Below, one piece after another: positions 24,701 to 34,320 of a stretch of 64,000 nt of DNA. Every line of letters begins with the position of its first letter. Position 1 is the first letter of the stretch. Source of the DNA: Telmatactis stephensoni (Eukaryota; Cnidaria; Anthozoa; Actiniaria; Isophelliidae); NCBI GenBank assembly GCA_029948255.1, contig JALIZF010001889.1, positions 1 to 64,000 on the forward strand. Direction: 5' to 3'. The notes beneath the pieces are model-generated. The model did no database searches, was not told the DNA's origin, and saw only the letters and a program-made list of their open reading frames with translations. A program made the translations under genes and the position numbers.

Positions 24701-27700
24701 GGAATTTTTCTCAAGTTCGAGCAGTAGATGACAAAAACCCCTGAGTTGAAGAAAAACTGTTGTACAAAACTAATTTAATCATTTCTGTCAGAAAGTTTAA
24801 GTAGTTTTGGCCGATGAAAGTTGAATCAAAGTGTTACAGTAATCCAAAGCAAAAATTTGGATCAAAAATGAGGTTTAGGCCTTCATTTGCTCATTTGTTG
24901 TAGGTATTTTTTATATTCAGCTTGAAAAAGCTTATAATCCTAACACAACTTCAAGAAAAAGTCTTTGTACAGTTTTAAACAGGTATTCTATCTTGGTACA
25001 TCAGTTCTTAACCGGCAGAAAAAGGATTTGAGTGTTAATCCAGAACGAAAATTTGGGTTAAAACTCGCACGAAAGTCTAGTTTTTGGCACTTTTTGCCAT
25101 TATTGCTCGTCATTGAAAAAAAAAATCATCATCATCATTATTACGTTTATGTAATCTGCTATCAAGTTACTGGCAGTTATGATTACTGGAAACTCTCGGC
25201 TATTATTAGCGTCTCATTTCAAATCTCAACACAGGAAACCCAAAGTACTTTTAATTGATTTATTTATTCATTTACGATTCTTAAATTATAAAAGCCTGGA
25301 TCCCTGTGTTTTGTATAGGAAACACCAAGCATTCCTTTATATTAATTCCAAATAGTACTCAATAAATACACTCACGAACTTGATTGTACTGTACAACACT
25401 ATTAACTGTACTTGTATCGAGAATTTTAAAAGTATTACTGTTGAGTATGACTACAGATGAATCAGTTACCCTGTTGCAAATCTCAATGGCCCAGGGGTCT
25501 TGACTCTCCTGTATACAGAAGGGTGGGGATGCTCATTGGAAATTTATAAAATGACCATTAAAAGGTACCTGAGTCTTTATATCCAGGTGGATGTGGCAAC
25601 ATATTATCTATTCAAAATTAAGTTATATAAAGTAACATTTTTCAGTTCTAATAGTGGTAAAAACAGAATCCTTGAACATATTCTTCTTATAAGTTTTTGT
25701 GAGGGCATCTCACTTAATGAAAAAAAGAACACCTTAAAGGTACTAGCTTAGTCTCTGGTAGTCCCCCCCTCCCTCCTGGGGCTCAACTCACCTTAAACGA
25801 GCAACCAGCAAATTTGAACTTGCATGGTTTTTCTGCTTCTGGGCATTCAACGTCTAGGTGTAGTTGCATTTCATCACGAGGTATGTTGATTCTTCCACAA
25901 AGTTCACAAGTGATGGGCAATTTCACACAGCTTTGTAAATGAGCCTTCAAAGAGAAACAATTCAAGTTACTTTACAAACCTGACATAAAACATTAGAATA
26001 GATTAAAGGCAAACAAACAAACAAACCCTGCTAATAAATGAAACAAAATACTACAATCACACATAATGAACATAAGAAACTGATATTGGAATTCTTGTGG
26101 TTGAAAGCATTAACTTAATAAATAATACTTAGATGAGCCTGTATATATATTACAGGTGATTATTTTGTGAAAAACTGGTTACAGGTTAAATTTGAATATG
26201 GAATATGGAATCAGATAACCTAGTAGAAAATTTGAGGCACTGTGTGGTTAGACAAGAAAATTCATAATAAAATATACTTTTCAAAAGAACAAGAAAATGA
26301 GCAAAACAGATGAAAGCTAACTACATACACAAACTGATACAGCTACAAACATGAACAAAAACATACACACACAGAACACTAAACAGTGGCGGATCCAGGA
26401 GGTTCCATGGGTTCCACGTAACCCCCCTTGAAGGTTTTACGCCATTTTTTGTCAAACATCAACCAAAGAATAGAGTGTTATACACAGCTGGCTTTAAAAA
26501 ATGGAACCCCCCTTGGAAAAGGATCCGCTACTGCTAAAGCGTTATTTACTCAAACCTATTGTTCTCTTGGCTTTTACAGTAAATCCAAATTTCTCGGTGA
26601 TAATGAGCTTAAATAGAATTTTTGGGAAAGTAATTCTTCATATGCATTTATTGTCATCATTCAGTTAGGAATAATCCATTTCCAATTTTAACTGATTTTG
26701 ATCATCATCCCCCTTTAACTTTCTTGTATTAGCCAATACCTTTCCCTTTACGTTACCCAAGCTTTCAGTAATAATTAACAGGGGCAGATTTAAGGGTAGA
26801 GCTGACAGGGCCTTTTACAACCTGGGGTTATATTACAGTAATATTACATAATGATCTTTACAGCTTATAATGTTTTTAAATGGTAAATATTTTTATTGAT
26901 TTAATGCAATGAATTGGAATCAAACATTAGAATAGTTCTTCTGAGAAGTGCAGGCAGCCTCCTTCAATTAGAAGATTCAAGGAACCCATAAAGATTCTAT
27001 AAATTGGGGATCTACTATATATAACAACTGCCATGGTTATGGAAGTAAATGCATCATGCACAAAATGTGATACAAAATTAGATCAGGTTTAAAAACAGAA
27101 AACACAGAGAATCATAATAGAAATTGCCATAAATGTACAATGTATATCTATATATTTGATAAAGATGTAACTGAGTGTAGTTCTATAGACTATTGTTGTA
27201 AACGTAACTTTAGCTTACATAGCTTACTCTAAGTTTTAATTGAGAGACAGAATGGTTTGGCGATAGAAGCGCCTGGTTGACAATTGTGATTTGTCTCGGA
27301 TTCTGTATAATGTTAATACTTTGAGATTCTGTTACAAATAGTTGTTCTCACCGGAAGTTAAGCTAACTACACCCTGAGCAAATAGTTATGTGATACGTTA
27401 CTCTCCAAATAAGGTGCGAGCATGTCGTTGTAAATTACGTGTTTGGTTTTGTAATAAACTAGTTCTGCCCAAGAGTTTGTTGAGTCAAGTTGTGTCGGAG
27501 AGTTCTATGCTCTTGGCCACCACTATGTTACGAACGTTTTTCTACATGTAGTTCCTCCTATCCATCCAAGAAGGACCTTAGTACTCCCGGTCACAAACAT
27601 TATTCTTAAATTGCATTTTACACAACTTTAACTTGAATTTTCTAGGCCAAAAATAGGCTAGTTTGGGAAATTCTGGTCAAATGCGATATTATATTTGACA

Positions 27701-30700
27701 AATGGCATTGATAAACACACGTACTAAGAACTCAAGGGTGTGTTATATTGGGTTGAAAGATCCTCATCTTTGGTTCAGATCTTTATACACCATTAGAAAA
27801 TGATCACACTCACTCGCCCAATCAGCGCTTAGTAGCCAAAGTGGCTTCCAGCCAGCCAGTCTGATGTGCATGACATAAATGAGCCTCTTCAATTGGAAAA
27901 TGCAAAAAATGTATCGGACAAAAGAAAGCAGTGCAAAACAAATAAGCCTTTAGTCAATTTAACAATAAAAGTGGGTAAATTGCTCGTGAGTGTGATCATA
28001 TTCTAAGACAGTTAAAGAATGCATGAACACTCGTGTCCCATGGGATATTAGAGTCCCTTACTACTTCGTGTATGACAACAACTATTCAATCTATCTATTG
28101 TCTAACTAGAATGGTGCCATACATAAAGTAGTAAGCTATTGTGTCACTCACTCACTTTCCTGTAAACTTCCGGTCTGTCAAACTTTACTTCCGGTCTATT
28201 CTTGATAATACGATACGGTGCTAACTTGCGTTAGAGTCGTTTTCGTATGAGTGGGAAACTTACCGTACCGTATCGTAACTGTACCAGTATCATAGTTTCT
28301 ATAAAAACATTCGAAATTCCTGCTGTAACCGTATCGTATCGTAGGCCGTACGGTGTCCCCCCTCCGGATACTCTATAATAATTTCCAGCGACCAGTATAG
28401 CACTCGGGAAGCTTTGAACGTAATGTAACTGTTTTAGATTTGTGTACAAGCAACAATTTTTAGGCACACGATCTAAGCTGGGTACTGACAAGTTTTTAAC
28501 ATTACCTCGTGCTCTACATGCAAGTTACATGTACACGGGTCTGCACTCCGCGAAGATCGATTGTACGTGTCGGATGTTAGGCGAATTGCCAATAGATTTG
28601 AATAAATAATTTCTTATTCATTGCCACATTCTGTATTGAACTACTCTAAGTTCCCTCTGCAGCTTGGAATAATTTTCATCGCATCTCCAAATTGATCAAG
28701 CTGTTCGATATACTCGCATGTGAAAACAATGGACTTTGTAGTCGCTGTCTTCAAACAAAAATCGTCGCAAGTCCAATATCAACGAGTCATCCAAGCATTT
28801 TATAGTGTTTGTACTCTATCAGCACGAGAGTAAATGTTGAAATAAAAAGCAAACGAAATCATATTTGAGTACGAACTGACGCCTGCTGAAACTGGAGAAA
28901 CTGGCCCGTGGAATCGCTACGGGCCGGCTGGCCGAAACGGCATCAAAAAAGCGTATTTGAGTTTAAGTTTGGTGGCTATCATGAGTACTTTTATGGAGTA
29001 ATTTATTTTATTCATAGCGACATTTGGTTAATAGAGAAACTTCTTTCATAATTTGTACATGTTCAATAGCTTTGCTAAGTGTACAGCCATAGATTAAGAA
29101 TATGTATAAAAATATAACCTTTCCAAATGTTAAATTGCTCAGTGGCTCAAGTGGTTCGTTGCTGGCAGCGGGCCCATAGGCACCCTGTTCGAATCACAAG
29201 CAGACCGGTTTCTTTTTTTCTTTTTTTTCTTTTTTCTTTTGCTTCATTATCTTTTTTTGTTCTTTCATACTCAAGTCAATTATTTTTCGCTAAAGAAATT
29301 ACATTAGCTGATATTATTAATTAATAATTATCCAAATGACTCTTTCAAAATTCTTTACAGATGGGCTCAATCTTAATTTTTAGATTTGTGAGAGCAATGA
29401 TTTATCATTTAGAAAAATAAATATTGTGTTAATTGATTTATATTTTTGCCTTCAAATAAAAAACTCATTATTTAACTAAAATATATTTTTGGGCTTCCTG
29501 TGGTCGTTGTTATCGGTCAATCCCAGGGCTGATCCCAGGGAGTCAATCCACGAGTTACTTCGCCATTGGCAGGTTGATATTCTTTATACATTACTTTAAT
29601 TTACCAAATTTTGTACACTGCCTTCAAACTTTGATAATTTTCTGAGAAATTATACTAACAAAGTACCAACCTTCAAATCTGTCTCTGGCACTTGTTGTCC
29701 ACAATGTTGACATTTTGATGGTTTAAATGGACAGCTTTCATTCATGTGCTGTTGTAATCTTCTCTTTGGTACAAGTTGATTGCAACCAGCATTTGAACAA
29801 GGGACATCTTTGAAATCACAGTTTGTAAGGTGATCCTGGCAAGATCATTAAGTAAGTATCATTAAGTATAACAGATGTATATTAAGGTATTGGAAAAACA
29901 AAGACCTAAGACCAAAGACCTGGAAATTGAGACCCCAGAAAAATTAATAACAATAAAGACCTGACCCCAGAAAAACGAAGACCCGCCAAATACAGCAAAT
30001 AATGATAAGATATTTAAAAGTTTGGGAATTTTGGTTTTGATCATCAACACAACACTGAGAAGAGTCTTCTATTTGTTTATATGCGACGACCTCATGATCA
30101 GCATGAAAAGTTGCTTATTAAATTAAATTAAATAATTTGAGTCACTACAGTAATTACACACATTACATTACCTCCAAGTACATAAGCTCTTTCATCCAGG
30201 GACAATCATTTCTTTTATAAAGACAATAGCACATAAGGCTGGCAATCTCTCGCCTACAACAGACATCTCTGAATACTCCTCCTGACAATGGTTCTTTATC
30301 CAATGGACACACAGGATTTTCCCCACTGTAGAAGATAATAATAATCAACATGCAGATATTAACAGCTTGACTGACAATTAAAACACTCTAACTTACATAT
30401 AAATAAACAAAAAAATATAATTAATGTACTTGTTTGTTATGTAATACATAAATGTGTATGGGGTAATACAGTCTATTGTTATGGACACATGCATGCAAGC
30501 AAGCAATAAAAGAGCAAGCACCACAAGGCCTTATATCCTATTATTATCCACTTATCATTACATTGGTGACTAAGAGGGAGGGTTGGACAGGAAAGTATAT
30601 GGCTCGAGGTGATGATGATGATGAAGACTTTATTTATTGAGGGTAAAGACATATTTACTGGTGACCCAGTAGTTTACAATATGGCCCTCCAAATTAAATT

Positions 30701-32182
30701 AAATATATTAAATTAAATTAAATTGAATTAACTAATTGAATAATTCCTTACTGGTAACCTAGAATGTTGTATTGATTTGGAAATGTTCAAGTTCAGAATT
30801 TTGCTTTAGGAGCTTCTGCTGGATTTTTTCTATGAACTGCTTATGCGAGGTAACATTGCGAATGGAAGGATCAATATTATTCCAAAGACGAATTGCACTT
30901 GTTTGACACGTGTATATGAGAACCTGAAACTCTTTTGTATTTAGGCAGAACTAGGTTGTTTTTAGTTGCAGTTCTAGTATTATAGTAATGTGTATCCTTT
31001 ATGTATTTCATATAATGAATGAAGTAATCAGGGCAGTGCCCTAAACTTATTTTATGTAATATATAAAGTTTCCTATTACATATAATGTTGTCAATAGGGA
31101 GCCACCCTTCACTTCACGAAGTTATCCAAAAACGTAGCATCAAGAATTAATCGAGCGCACCGTTTTTGAATGCCGTACAAATAACCATAAGCCAAATATT
31201 TTCTCATCCAGGCTGACCCAAGAACTCAGCCAATAAGCATTTTATCATATGATCTGGTGACCTGATTTTTCTGTTATAAAAAGTGCTAAAAATCTCTGTA
31301 ATTATAAGTAATAGCATGGCTATGAGGTTGATTAGTGATTAAATGTACCCGAAGCCGAGGGAGGTTTAGTGGAAGTCCCGAGGCCGTAGGCCGAGGGACT
31401 TTTACTAAACCTCCCGAGGCTGAGGGGACATTTAATCACTAATCAACCGAAATAGCCATGCTATTACTTTGTAATAGTATGGTTGCCGAGGAAGTATATG
31501 GGAAAACTAGAACGATTTGGACCATGTAACAAGTTACAAACGAATAAATTAAAAGTGCTGTTATTACTCTAGGGAACTCTATTTAGACACTATCACTCAA
31601 CCAGAACAGTACAAAACTAGTGCAAGAAAGACCAAAAACTTTGCCAGAAAAAATATGCCTGTTTAGCTGAAGCTTTATAAAAATTATCATGTGCCTTGTT
31701 GCTGAGGACTTTGAGAGAATTCTGCCTGTGTGGCTGAAGTGTGTCAAAACCATTTATCAATTAGACAACAGAAAGCCGCGCGCCCATGGTGTTATAGACG
31801 CGCAAGAGAAAATATAAAGAACGATTAACAAACGTAAGAGTGGCACGAGGCGTAGCCGAGAAAAGAAAAATTGCACCGTGTAACAGCGCCTTTACAGACC
31901 ATGGAGTTAATACCGGTGTGTCTGAGTCAATGAGACCTCAGATCACTCAAGCAATAAAGCTAGCAACCTAATAGACTTTAGCGATGGATCATATAGATAA
32001 CAAACTTGAGGACAAACTTGATTAAGTACTTACCTCAACACGGGTCCAATACATGAGATACAAAATCTATGACCGCATTGAGTTTGCACGGGATCTCGAA
32101 GGGCCTTCTTGCAGATTTGACAAACAAACCTTTCTTTGAGAGGACGAACAAATGTCACCTCATATCCACCTATATTTTGCAT
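21123..32182 (-). CDS. TRAF3: TRAF3-like TNF-receptor-associated factor (7 exons, 548 aa)
   Basis: Exons in coding order are 32182-32034, 30325-30172, 29835-29671, 25944-25792, 24419-24132, 23585-23433 and 21707-21123. All splice sites are GT-AG and phases match. The first ATG has an in-frame TAG upstream. Domains: RING at residues 21-59 (C21, C24, C36, H38, C41, C44, C56, D59, the TRAF pattern ending in Asp); TRAF-type zinc fingers about 60-210; coiled coil about 230-390; TRAF-C/MATH about 393-545. The blocks CARVYPNGDGPGKGTHLSLF and NMNIASGCPLFV, and the closing IKIVVDTTGLP, resemble TRAF3 more than other TRAFs. TRAF3 is about 568 aa in mammals, so length fits. Known family role: cytoplasmic trimeric adaptor and E3 ligase in TNF-receptor, NF-kB and innate signalling. 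Orthology versus paralogy within the TRAF family needs a tree. Confidence 0.93.
21708..23432 (-). other. TRAF3-like intron 6, bounded by duplicated coding sequence
   Basis: The donor end of the intron (about 23404-23432) aligns with coding sequence in the duplicate at 55.7 kb, and tccactcttgaaaggag occurs both there and at the start of exon 7. The interior holds the AAAAC tract, an imperfect repeated block with aaatagtgcraaat around 22690-22850, and no coding exon. Confidence 0.7.
21871..22171 (+). repeat. AAAAC pentanucleotide microsatellite
   Basis: About 300 bases of nearly pure (AAAAC)n with variant AACAC/AAAACAC units at the left end. All six-frame open frames here are artefacts of the repeat. 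Confidence 0.97.
23433..23585 (-). CDS. TRAF3: TRAF3-like exon 6 (coiled coil)
   Basis: It is 153 bases, phase 0 at both ends, and encodes residues 304-354 including QFSQQFDDIRTTLTAHE. The donor is TCTTTG/GTAAGTAG. Confidence 0.87.
24132..24419 (-). CDS. TRAF3: TRAF3-like exon 5 (coiled coil)
   Basis: It is 288 bases, phase 0, residues 208-303, Lys/Glu/Gln-rich and heptad-like (KLQKVENKNKSLQNQL). It follows the last zinc finger directly, as in other TRAFs. The acceptor is ttgttttag/GGC and the donor GAT/GTAAGTAC. Confidence 0.87.
24697..25110 (+). repeat. Dispersed repeat also present at 63.67-64.0 kb
   Basis: The stretch matches 63666-64000 closely over more than 300 bases, for example aatgaggtttaggccttcat and ttcagcttgaaaaagctta. 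It sits in TRAF3-like intron 4. No coding capacity was recognised, and the second copy runs off the window end. Confidence 0.75.
25792..25944 (-). CDS. TRAF3: TRAF3-like exon 4 (zinc finger)
   Basis: It is 153 bases, phase 0, residues 157-207. Cys/His spacing in SCVKLPITCELCG, MQLHLDVECPE and CKFKFAGCSF is that of TRAF-type zinc fingers. The donor is TTTAAG/GTGAGTTG. Confidence 0.9.
26384..26533. mobile_element. hAT-like MITE in TRAF3-like intron 3
   Basis: The 150-bp element starts cagtggcggatccagg and ends ggatccgctactg. ctaaa flanks both sides (26379-26383 and 26534-26538), a 5-bp target-site duplication. Confidence 0.7.
26534..29126 (-). other. TRAF3-like intron 3, non-coding
   Basis: No exon is needed or seen between exons 3 and 4. 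The stretch 27890-28010 resembles 49430-49560 in opposite orientation, and 28223-28355 starts with the same terminus (gttttcgtatgagtggga) as the MITEs at 32.6 and 51.6 kb. An LTR-like stretch near 27190-27540 is not convincing. Confidence 0.5.
29127..29240 (+). repeat. tRNA-like SINE head with pyrimidine tail
   Basis: A-box-like tggctcaagtggttcg and B box tgttcgaatcac lie about 45 bases apart, followed by a T/C-rich tract. It resembles a tRNA gene but stems are poor, so it is called a SINE fragment. Confidence 0.5.
29671..29835 (-). CDS. TRAF3: TRAF3-like exon 3 (zinc fingers)
   Basis: It is 165 bases, phase 0, residues 102-156. HLTNCDFKDVPCSNAGCNQL and KCQHCGQQVPETDLK show the Cys/His spacing of TRAF zinc fingers. 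The acceptor is ttgccag/GATCAC. Confidence 0.9.
30172..30325 (-). CDS. TRAF3: TRAF3-like exon 2 (end of RING)
   Basis: It is 154 bases, residues 50-101, entered in phase 2 and left in phase 0. It supplies the last RING ligands in PVCPLDKEPL and the start of the first zinc finger (RNDCPWMKELMYLE). Confidence 0.9.
30611..31195 (-). mobile_element. Degenerate LINE 3' end in TRAF3-like intron 1
   Basis: On the minus strand it encodes the end of a non-LTR reverse transcriptase: IQKRCARLILDAT, then after a frameshift GWLPIDNIICNRKLY and SSLWNNIDPSIRNVTSHKQF, followed by a stop. The 3' UTR ends aataaagtcttcatcatc. It is inserted in the same orientation as the host gene and is clearly inactive. Confidence 0.75.
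31307..31468. mobile_element. Foldback element in TRAF3-like intron 1
   Basis: A near-palindrome: arms run from agtaatagcatggctat to atagccatgctattact, and the internal aggtttagt/actaaacct blocks also pair. Confidence 0.8.
32034..32182 (-). CDS. TRAF3: TRAF3-like exon 1 (RING start)
   Basis: The ATG is at 32182-32180, the first in frame after an upstream TAG. It encodes residues 1-49 with CQICKKALRDPVQTQCGHRF. The donor is TTGAG/GTAAGTAC. Confidence 0.9.
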
Positions 32183-32366
32183 TGTATTGTAAAGAACGTT
32201 TATGTTTTCCCACTAATTATACAATGGCAAAACACCTCAAACCTAGAAATTAATGCAGAAGAAAGAAGAAATGCATGATGGGAACCCACGTTCGGCCCCG
32301 GACCGGCCCCGTCACAGGCAGCCCAGCCCTTCTCCTGACGATGTTTATTTTTTAAAATAATTTATT

Positions 32367-32564
32367 TAGAGTGGATTTCGTATGACTTTGAAAAACTACG
32401 GCACGGTCACGGCACGGTCACGGCACGGCCACGGCACGGAACCTCGCCTGCTGATTTCTTCGCAAATTTGTAAAGAAATCAGCAGGCGAGGTTCCGTACC
32501 GTGGCCGTGCCGTGCATGCCGTGACCGTGCCGTAGTTTTTCAAAGTCATACGAAATCCACTCTA
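32367..32564. mobile_element. Near-perfect foldback MITE upstream of the TRAF3-like gene
   Basis: Arms of about 80-95 bases run from tagagtggatttcgtatgac to its complement, with internal cacggcacggtcacggcac repeats. It lies 185 bases upstream of the TRAF3-like start codon. Confidence 0.88.
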
Positions 32565-32565
32565 C

Positions 32566-32724
32566 TAGAGCGGTTTTCGTATGACTGGGAAACAGTACGG
32601 TCACAGCACGGTACGGTTACGACACAGTTACGGCAGAATTTTTGAATGTTTTTATAGACATTATGGTACTGACACGGACACGGTACGGACTGTACCGTTT
32701 CCCACTCATATGAAAACTGCTCTA
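32566..32724. mobile_element. Second, related MITE adjacent to the first
   Basis: It begins tagagcggttttcgtatgac and ends catatgaaaactgctcta. Its termini are related to those of the neighbour, and it contains gtacggt/accgtac repeats. The family also occurs at 28.2, 51.6 and 56.7 kb. Confidence 0.8.
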
Positions 32725-33129
32725 TTTTATTGATACTATGCGCACGCCCACAAAATTACACAAGCTTGCAAAGGGCCTCTGCTTCCTGTAAAATTAGCGA
32801 AAAAGTAGCAGCGTGATTGCGTCGATCAAAATTTAGCGCATGATGCGTTATTTGTATCCCGTTTCTTTTGTTTCGAAACTCAGGGATAGCTTGTTACCTC
32901 TTGTTACCATCCCTCCCCTCCCCTCACTCCTATTTGCGTGTTCAAATGGAACGTTCTGGTGTACGTCGATCAGGAGGCACATACAGCACAATTCAATCGG
33001 AGGAACAGTGAAAACGATAGCCTGGTTTTCATGCACTATCGAAGCAAGACAACGCCAAGCTCGTGTTTTCACTTGTAAAAGTAGCGACGCAAGCATAAGC
33101 GCTAGCGCAAAAGAACGGAAGGTTTTATT

Positions 33130-33375
33130 TTTCTTGCGCCGGCTTGCGTCGTCTTGCGTCGTCTTTCGTTGTCTTTCGTTGTCTTGCGTTGTCTTGCTTC
33201 GCCTTGCATCGTCTTTCGTTGTCTTTCGTTGTTTTGCGTCGTCTTGCGTCGTCTTGCGTTGTCTTGCGTTGTCTTGCGTCATCTTGCGTTGTGTTGAGTC
33301 ATCGTGCGTGGTCTTGCGTGGTTTTCCGTTGTCTTGCGTAGTCTTGTGTTGTCTTGCGTCGTCTTGCATCGTTAG
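33130..33375 (+). repeat. 10-bp minisatellite, unit gtcttgcgtt
   Basis: About 24 units of gtcttgcgt(t/c) with variants such as gtctttcgtt. It creates the long Ser/Cys/Leu-rich open frames on both strands, which are not genes. Confidence 0.93.
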
Positions 33376-33403
33376 CGTGAACCAGGCATTATATCGTGTT
33401 TTA

Positions 33404-33527
33404 TCCCACACCATAGGAAATACAGCCAATCAGAATGCAGAAAAGCCGTTGTATATTGGCGGTATTCAACTGTCTCTTCCCATGAGACATTGCCGTTATT
33501 TGCTGTATTTTCTATGGTGTGGGCTTA
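33404..33527. repeat. Inverted repeat, arms cccacaccatagg / ctatggtgtggg
   Basis: Arms of about 23 bases (cacaccataggaaatacagc and its near-complement) enclose about 75 bases. It is probably a short MITE. Confidence 0.6.
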
Positions 33528-33999
33528 GCGTAGGATAAAATAATTGTATGCATTTGCTACCTGACGCATAAAATCAAATCAAAGCGATTTGAATTCATGC
33601 TACAGGGACAAATTTTAATGTAAGTCAGGAATTTTGTAAGAAATGGTTTCCAATTTTATTTTTCAAATAGTAAAAATATTATCACTTTCGAGAAAAAAAG
33701 TCCTGATATTCGAAAAAAGAAAAAAATAGGAAAAAACGTCCAGACATTTGAAAAAAGGAAAGGAAAAAAGGAGAAAAAGAAAAATATTTGTAATGTCTAG
33801 AAATGCACCCCACAGAAACAATGCAGTAAGATATATGAATAATTATAATTAAAAATAAAAAATGAAAATGAAATTTATCAGAAAAAATATTAAAAACACC
33901 AAACATTTAAAAACAAGTTCAAAAAGATGTAATTTTAACTTAAAGCTTGGGAAAGAAACGGAAAAAATGAAGAAAAAAGAAGTCAGAAAAGAACCCGGT

Positions 34000-34320
34000 G
34001 TCGACGAGGATCGAACCTGTAACCCCTTAAAGAGCACCCCCCGGAAATAAAATAACAGACTGAATGAATAACTGTAAAAAGAAGAAGAAAAAAAGAAAAT
34101 GAAATTTTGGGACGATTCTCCCGAGACATTCTGAGAAGCTGAGACATCGAATCGACTTACGTTAAGGATGAAGATTTCGGCCCCTTCCACGCTATCCCGG
34201 TGCTACATATTACAGTTATCTTAGCCTGAAGGCCAGGGAGGGAGACGATATCCGGACCCTAATCCATACCTTTAGATATCACCTTAGACCGCTGCGCTAC
34301 CTAGACACTTAATAAATTTA
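34000..34320 (-). repeat. tRNA-like element with widely separated A and B boxes (copy 2)
   Basis: On the minus strand: an A-box-like ggtagcgcagcggtctaagg (about 34286-34305), the conserved block ggaaggggccgaaatct, and a B box caggttcgatcctcg (about 34005-34019) followed by a T-rich tail. The order and central block match the element at 18690-18960. Confidence 0.55.

Noticed and set aside
27187..27540. Possible solo LTR (starts near tgtaaacgtaac, has aataaac, ends near ccactatgttac)
   Set aside because: No matching second LTR, primer-binding site or target duplication could be shown.
32840..33538. 232-aa and 193-aa frames
   Set aside because: The central part is the gtcttgcgtt minisatellite, and the ends match no family.
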